From Halorubrum sp. BOL3-1 (GTDB lineage: Archaea; Halobacteriota; Halobacteria; Halobacteriales; Haloferacaceae), in assembly GCF_004114375.1 (NCBI RefSeq), contig NZ_CP034692.1, forward strand, positions 2,418,001 to 2,482,000: 64,000 bases of DNA. The letters run 5' to 3'. Every line of letters begins with the position of its first letter. Positions within the stretch are counted from its first letter, which is position 1. The translations under genes were made by a program, and so were the position numbers. Positions 60,047 to 64,000 of this stretch are shown in pieces. Below the pieces are notes generated by a model. It was not told the origin of the DNA. It worked only from the letters and a program-made list of their open reading frames with translations, and ran no database searches.

Positions 60047-60325
60047 GTGCCCAGCGACCGCGTCCACTGCGTCGAGTGCCGCGAGCCGGTCCCCGGCGAC
60101 GCTCGGATCTGCCCGCACTGCCGGGCGATCCAGCCGTCGCCGCTCTTGGATGTCGTCGTCGTCGTCGCGGGCGTGTTCGCGCTGCTTTTCGGCGTCGTCC
60201 TCGCGGCGATGACGGTCGGGACCAGTCGCCTCATCGGGTTCGTCATGCTCGTCGTCGGCTTCGGCCTCGCCGTCGGCGGCTACACCAGATATATCGACCG
60301 GCAGGCGGCGGGGCGAGCACGGTGA
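60047..60325 (+). CDS. Small zinc-ribbon membrane protein
   Basis: A 92-residue protein starting at GTG. A CVEC-x11-CPHC zinc ribbon (residues 8-26) precedes two membrane helices (about 33-55 and 60-80). No function assigned. The next gene starts 47 bases later. Confidence 0.7.
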   Translation: MPSDRVHCVECREPVPGDARICPHCRAIQPSPLLDVVVVVAGVFALLFGVVLAAMTVGTSRLIGFVMLVVGFGLAVGGYTRYIDRQAAGRAR

Positions 60326-60372
60326 GCCGCGCGAGCTTATCCTTTAAGTACGAGCGCCCGCCACGGTCGACC

Positions 60373-61053
60373 ATGCTCACCCCACTCAACGGCGGTCTGG
60401 TCCTGGGCGGGCTGCTGCTCGCCTTCGTCGGCGCGGCGGTCTCCGTCTACGCGGTGACGCTGACGGGGCTGCTCGTCGGCGCCGGCGCCGGATTCCTGTT
60501 CGCGCCGAACGTCGTTGGTCTCGTCGCGGTCGACGGCGCGGTCCTGACCGCCGGCGCGGTCGCGGTCGGCGGCCTCCTCGGCGGCTTCCTGGCGTACGCC
60601 GGCCTCTCCTTCGCGGTGCTGGGGATCGGCGGCGTCGTCGGCGGGTTCGCGGGGCGGTTCGCGGTCGGACCGATGTACGCCGCGGACGCGGCCGGGTTCG
60701 AGGGGACGGCGCTGCTCGTCGGCGCGACGCTGGCCGGCGTCGCAGTCGGCGCCCTGTTCGGCTTCGTCCTCACGCGGACGACACTCGTGGCCGCGTCCGC
60801 GCTCATCGGCGCGGCGTTCGCCTCGCGGTCGCTCACGCCCGCGAACTTCGAGGCGGCCGCCGCGGAGACGACCGTCGAGCCGCTCCTCTTCGACCTGTCC
60901 GCGCCCGCTTTCCTCGCGGTTTTCGTCCTCGGAACCCTCTCGCAGCTCGGGCTGTTCCGGTTCGGCTACGTGACGAAGCTGGTCGGGCTGCTGCCGGGCG
61001 CGCGCCGCTGGACGGCCGACGACGACCGCGGCGGCGACGCGGAGGGGGCCTGA
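60373..61053 (+). CDS. Polytopic Gly/Ala-rich membrane protein
   Basis: A 226-residue protein with seven or so hydrophobic helices rich in Gly, Ala and Val from residue 8 to about 205, and an acidic C-terminus. It resembles DUF456- or DUF4203-like integral membrane proteins in general style, but I cannot name the family with confidence. ATG at 60373; the frame upstream is the shadow of the zinc-ribbon gene. Confidence 0.6.
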   Translation: MLTPLNGGLVLGGLLLAFVGAAVSVYAVTLTGLLVGAGAGFLFAPNVVGLVAVDGAVLTAGAVAVGGLLGGFLAYAGLSFAVLGIGGVVGGFAGRFAVGPMYAADAAGFEGTALLVGATLAGVAVGALFGFVLTRTTLVAASALIGAAFASRSLTPANFEAAAAETTVEPLLFDLSAPAFLAVFVLGTLSQLGLFRFGYVTKLVGLLPGARRWTADDDRGGDAEGA

Positions 61054-61067
61054 CCCCTCGTCGAATC

Positions 61068-61925
61068 CTAGTCGTACTCGTAGAATCCCTCTCCCGTCTT
61101 CTTGCCGAGGTCGCCAGCCTCGACCTTGCGCTTGAGGAGGTAGGCGGGCTTGTAGCGGTCCCCGAGTTCGTCGTGGAGCGTCTCGCTGGCGTCGAGCGCC
61201 ACGTCGAGACCGATGTGGTCCGCGAGTTCGAGCGGTCCCATCGGGACGTTCGTGCCGAGTCTCATCCCGCGGTCGATATCGGGCTTGTCGGCGACGCCCT
61301 CGTCGTACGCGCGGATCCCCTCGTTTATCCACGGCATCAGGATGCGGTTGGTGACGAATCCGGGCTTGTCGTCGGCCTCCCACGTCTCCTTGCCCAAGTC
61401 CTCAGCGAACGCGTGCGCGAAGTCGACGACCGCGGGGTCGGTGCGCTCGCCCACTACGACCTCGACGCCGTCCATGATCGGGACGGGGTTCATGAAGTGG
61501 AGACCGACCACGTCGCTCGCGCCGTCGGTCGCGTTCGCGATCGTCGTGATAGACAGCGTGGAGGTGTTCGTCGCGAGGACGGCGTCGTCGCCGGTGACGG
61601 CGTCGAGGTCACCGAAGACCTCTCGTTTCACGTCGAGGTCCTCGATCACGGCCTCGACGACGACGTCGGCGTCCGCGAGGTCGTCGAGGTCGGTCGTCCC
61701 GTCGATCCGCGAGCGGATCGCCTCCGGCTCCTCGTCGAGCGCGTCCTTCTCGGCCAGTCGGCCGAGGCTGTCGTCGATCGTCTCGAACCCGTTCTCGACG
61801 TACCCCGTCTCGACGTCGCGTATCACCACGTCGTATCCGGCGGTCGCCGCGACCTGCGCGATCCCGCTGCCCATCGTGCCGGCGCCGACGACGCCCACCG
61901 TGTCGATCTCGGAGAGTGACGGCAT
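61068..61925 (-). CDS. 3-hydroxyacyl-CoA dehydrogenase
   Basis: A 285-residue NAD-dependent enzyme of fatty-acid beta-oxidation or related butyryl-CoA-type routes. The NAD loop is GVVGAGTMGSGIAQ, the catalytic His is in GLHFMNPVPIM, and NTSTLSI, KPGFVTNRI and MGPLELADHIGLD are conserved. The length fits the monofunctional form. The chosen ATG (61925) directly precedes the Rossmann fold. Confidence 0.95.
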   Translation of the reverse strand: MPSLSEIDTVGVVGAGTMGSGIAQVAATAGYDVVIRDVETGYVENGFETIDDSLGRLAEKDALDEEPEAIRSRIDGTTDLDDLADADVVVEAVIEDLDVKREVFGDLDAVTGDDAVLATNTSTLSITTIANATDGASDVVGLHFMNPVPIMDGVEVVVGERTDPAVVDFAHAFAEDLGKETWEADDKPGFVTNRILMPWINEGIRAYDEGVADKPDIDRGMRLGTNVPMGPLELADHIGLDVALDASETLHDELGDRYKPAYLLKRKVEAGDLGKKTGEGFYEYD

Positions 61926-62090
61926 GTCGAGTCCAACCCCCGCGCGGATCGTAAGTATTGCGGACCCGACGCGGTCCCTCCTCCCGGCCGCGCCGAACCT
62001 CCGCGACGGACGCGTCGCGCCGCCCCCGATTATCATCCAGCGCCGTCGACGGGGAAGTTTCTTAAGAAAGTCCGCCAAGTTCGGATCGAG

Positions 62091-62813
62091 ATGGACGGCG
62101 AGCCCGCGGACCGAAAAGAGGCCGCCGCCGCGGACCGCGAGAGCGGCGAGCTCGTCGACCTGAAGTGGATCGGGCCGGCGACCGAGGCGGTCCTCTCGGA
62201 CGCCGACGTGACGGCCGCCGCCGTCCGTGAGAAAGGCGTCTCTTACCGCGCCCTCGTCGACGCCGGCGTGAACCCCGGCGTCGCGGCGAAGATCCGTCGC
62301 GAGCACTCCCTGTCGTGGTCGTTCGAGGCCGGCGACGGACTCGACCGCCGCTCGACCCAGGTCCGCGGACTCGGCAGCGAGGAGGCGGCCTGGGTGGCCG
62401 CCAGCGCCGGCGACTGGGAGTCTGACGGCTCCGAGTCTGACGGCGACGCGGGTGACGGCGCGGACTCGACTGCGGGCGACTGGGAGCCCGCCGGCGACTG
62501 GCCGTCGGTCGGCGGAGCCGACGACACGACTCCGGGCGATGACGCCGCGCCCGACGACGCCGCGGCGGCCGACGGAAGCGGTGACCCCGTCGCGGCCGAG
62601 ACGGCGTGGCGCACGCGGTCGGCGCCGACGCCGCTGTCGACGCTCTCGGCGGTCGCAGACGACGGGAACGCGGTCGAGCTGTTGGCGGACGCCGGGATCA
62701 GCTCCGTCCGGAGCCTCGCAGCGGCGGACCCCGACCGCGTCGCCGACGTGTTAGACCTTGACGCCGCCCGCGTCGACCGCTGGCACGCGGCGGCGCGCGA
62801 CGCCCGGAACTGA
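62091..62813 (+). CDS. Helix-hairpin-helix protein
   Basis: A 240-residue soluble acidic protein. The N-terminal HhH-like region is VDLKWIGPATEAVLSDADVT (about 22-75). A long Asp/Gly/Ala linker is followed by a second HhH-like unit (about 190-238, ELLADAGISSVRSLAAADPD, then VADVLDLDAARV). This may match the DUF7409 type. The presumed role is nucleic-acid binding, which is inferred from the fold only. Confidence 0.6.
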   Translation: MDGEPADRKEAAAADRESGELVDLKWIGPATEAVLSDADVTAAAVREKGVSYRALVDAGVNPGVAAKIRREHSLSWSFEAGDGLDRRSTQVRGLGSEEAAWVAASAGDWESDGSESDGDAGDGADSTAGDWEPAGDWPSVGGADDTTPGDDAAPDDAAAADGSGDPVAAETAWRTRSAPTPLSTLSAVADDGNAVELLADAGISSVRSLAAADPDRVADVLDLDAARVDRWHAAARDARN

Positions 62814-62999
62814 CTCACTGCCTCCCGGTCCGCTGAGAGGAGTTTCAGTCTCCGTTCACGACGACGAGAAATTTACTATCCTCGTAGTGCTATTGTCACC
62901 CCGAGAACCACGCGAAGAGGGGATCAACGGCCTTATTCTAGACTCTCTCTCGAGGACGCGGTCGCCGTTCACCACCGTCTTTTTTGTGTCTGTACGCGT

Positions 63000-63815
63000 A
63001 TGATTGAGCCGATGCTCCCACACGCCGCCGACCCCATCTCCCGCGATGGCAAGTCGCTCATCTTGGCGTACGACCACGGGCTCGAACACGGCCCGGTCGA
63101 CTTCGAGCCGAACCCGGACACCGCGGACCCCGAGCAGATATTCGAGCTCGCCACGCACGAGGCGGTCACCTCGGTGGCGGTCCAGAAGGGGCTCGCCGAG
63201 GCGTACTACCCGGACTACGAGGACGAGGTGAACCTCCTCCTCAAGCTCAACGGCACCTCGAACCTCTGGATGGGCGAGCCGGACAGCGCGGTCAACTGTA
63301 CCCCCGAGTACGCGGCCGAGCTGGGCGCCGACGCGGTCGGGTTCACCGTCTACGGCGGCTCAAACCGCGAGGTGGAGATGGCCGAGGAGTTCCGGGCGGC
63401 CCAGGAGGGCGCCCGCGAACACGACATGGCCGTCGTCATGTGGTCGTACCCCCGCGGACAGGGGCTCCGCAACGACGGCAGCCCGGACGTGATCTCCTAC
63501 GGCGCGCGGGTCGGCTTAGAGCTCGGCGCCGACGTGGTGAAAGTGAAGTACCCCGGCTCCGCCGAGGCGATGGGCCACGCCGTCGAGATGGCCGGTCCCG
63601 CCGACGTCGTGATGTCCGGGGGCACGATGCGCGACGACGAGGCGTTCCTCCGGACCGTCTCGAACGCCATCGACGCGGGCGCGACCGGCGTCGCCGTCGG
63701 GCGGAACGTCTTCCAGCGCGACGAGCCGGAGCGCATCCTCGACGCGTTGGAGGGCGTGATATTCGAGGAGACTCCCCCGACCGAGGCGCTCGCCGTCGCC
63801 GGGAGCGCGGACTGA
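63000..63815 (+). CDS. Class I fructose-bisphosphate aldolase (archaeal DhnA type)
   Basis: A 271-residue TIM-barrel Schiff-base aldolase. Features are ILAYDHGLEHGP, LLLKLNGTSNL, MWSYPRGQGLRNDGSPD and the presumed Schiff-base Lys in DVVKVKYPG, with SGGTMRD and GVAVGRNVFQ binding phosphate. It acts in gluconeogenesis/glycolysis. A short distance from the next gene (ATGA-type overlap with fbp) shows an operon. The start MIEPMLPHAAD at 63000 is preferred; a second ATG four codons later is possible. Confidence 0.93.
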   Translation: MIEPMLPHAADPISRDGKSLILAYDHGLEHGPVDFEPNPDTADPEQIFELATHEAVTSVAVQKGLAEAYYPDYEDEVNLLLKLNGTSNLWMGEPDSAVNCTPEYAAELGADAVGFTVYGGSNREVEMAEEFRAAQEGAREHDMAVVMWSYPRGQGLRNDGSPDVISYGARVGLELGADVVKVKYPGSAEAMGHAVEMAGPADVVMSGGTMRDDEAFLRTVSNAIDAGATGVAVGRNVFQRDEPERILDALEGVIFEETPPTEALAVAGSAD

Positions 63816-64000
63816 TGGTCTCCTCGACGCCCGCCGCCGACGGCGGCGACTCGCCCGGTGGCGACGACCCCGTCGTCGCGGCCGTCTTCGACGCGGTCGC
63901 CGCGACCGCCCCCGAGATCCGCGCCGCGCTCCCCGGCCGCCGCGTCGAGAGCGGGACGGAGAACACCTCCGGCGAGTCGGTGCTGGCCGGCGACCTGTAC
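63815..64000 (+). CDS. fbp: Fructose-1,6-bisphosphatase, start only
   Basis: The first 62 codons of a gene cut by the window end. The N-terminus has an acidic leader then VVAAVFDAVAATAPEIRAAL and ENTSGESVLAGDLY, which match the start of haloarchaeal class I FBPases. The ATG overlaps the aldolase stop by one base, so both gluconeogenic enzymes are in one operon. Confidence 0.8.
   Translation, partial: MVSSTPAADGGDSPGGDDPVVAAVFDAVAATAPEIRAALPGRRVESGTENTSGESVLAGDLY

Overview
The window comes from a high-GC halophilic archaeon. Proteins are strongly acidic, promoters are TATA-type and often sit about 26-30 nt before the start codon (leaderless genes), and the gene set is haloarchaeal: arl archaellum genes, dpsA, class I aldolase, HVO_2523-type and Hvo_1808-type proteins. 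A Halorubrum-like member of the Haloferacales is my best guess, from gene content and the style of the intergenic repeats. No 16S gene or other direct taxonomic marker is present.

Layout. 1-2150: a DUF1616 membrane protein next to decayed fragments (a surface-protein tail and a DUF5518/SHOCT-like gene broken by a stop). 2470-17997: a motility block with two tandem archaellins, a DUF7500-like protein, a zinc-ribbon membrane protein, a large DUF7827-like surface protein, cheY-cheC-cheD and arlCE-F-G-H-I-J. Neither arlD nor cheA/B/R/W is inside the window. 18027-23060: an epimerase, HtpX protease, RNase P RNA (minus strand), an AMMECR1 protein, a DtxR-type iron box before a short upstream ORF and a DUF7260 gene, and DpsA. 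23199-26958: NAD salvage (nicotinate phosphoribosyltransferase and nicotinamidase) flanking an Hvo_1808-type surface metalloprotease. 27074-30575: a small zinc-finger protein, phytoene synthase, HisD. 32304-36777: a phosphonate/phosphite-type ABC transporter operon (phnD-C-E-E) ending in a HAD phosphatase. 37014-44477: HesB, DUF5816, DUF7116, dodecin, AlaX-type editing protein, AIR-synthase-like protein, acyl-CoA dehydrogenase, HAD hydrolase, DUF5822 and PanB. 44753-45857: an IS630-family insertion sequence lying inside one of three copies of a GC-rich intergenic repeat. 45935-49473: CPBP protease, NUDIX hydrolase, a membrane protein and DNA polymerase IV (dinB). 56744-64000: a REC-PAS-LOV histidine kinase, an MFS transporter, small membrane proteins, 3-hydroxyacyl-CoA dehydrogenase, a helix-hairpin-helix protein, class I aldolase and the start of fructose-1,6-bisphosphatase.

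The most unusual part is 49420-56511, a 7.09-kb integrative element inserted in the 5' end of dinB. It is bounded by identical 87-bp direct repeats (49333-49419 and 56425-56511) that are dinB coding sequence. The element supplies a replacement ribosome-binding site, start codon and first 18 codons, so dinB stays open but reads from an element-borne start. The original dinB start is stranded beyond the right repeat. The element carries two unrelated tyrosine recombinases, a type IV pilin, a possible DNA-binding protein of unknown family, and a nuclease made of a C2H2 zinc finger, seven exactly 60-residue homing-endonuclease-associated repeats and a PD-(D/E)XK domain. Its base composition is visibly more AT-rich than the flanks.

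Limits: family names rest on motif recognition from the sequence alone, without database searches. DUF names for haloarchaeal families are from memory and are given reduced confidence.
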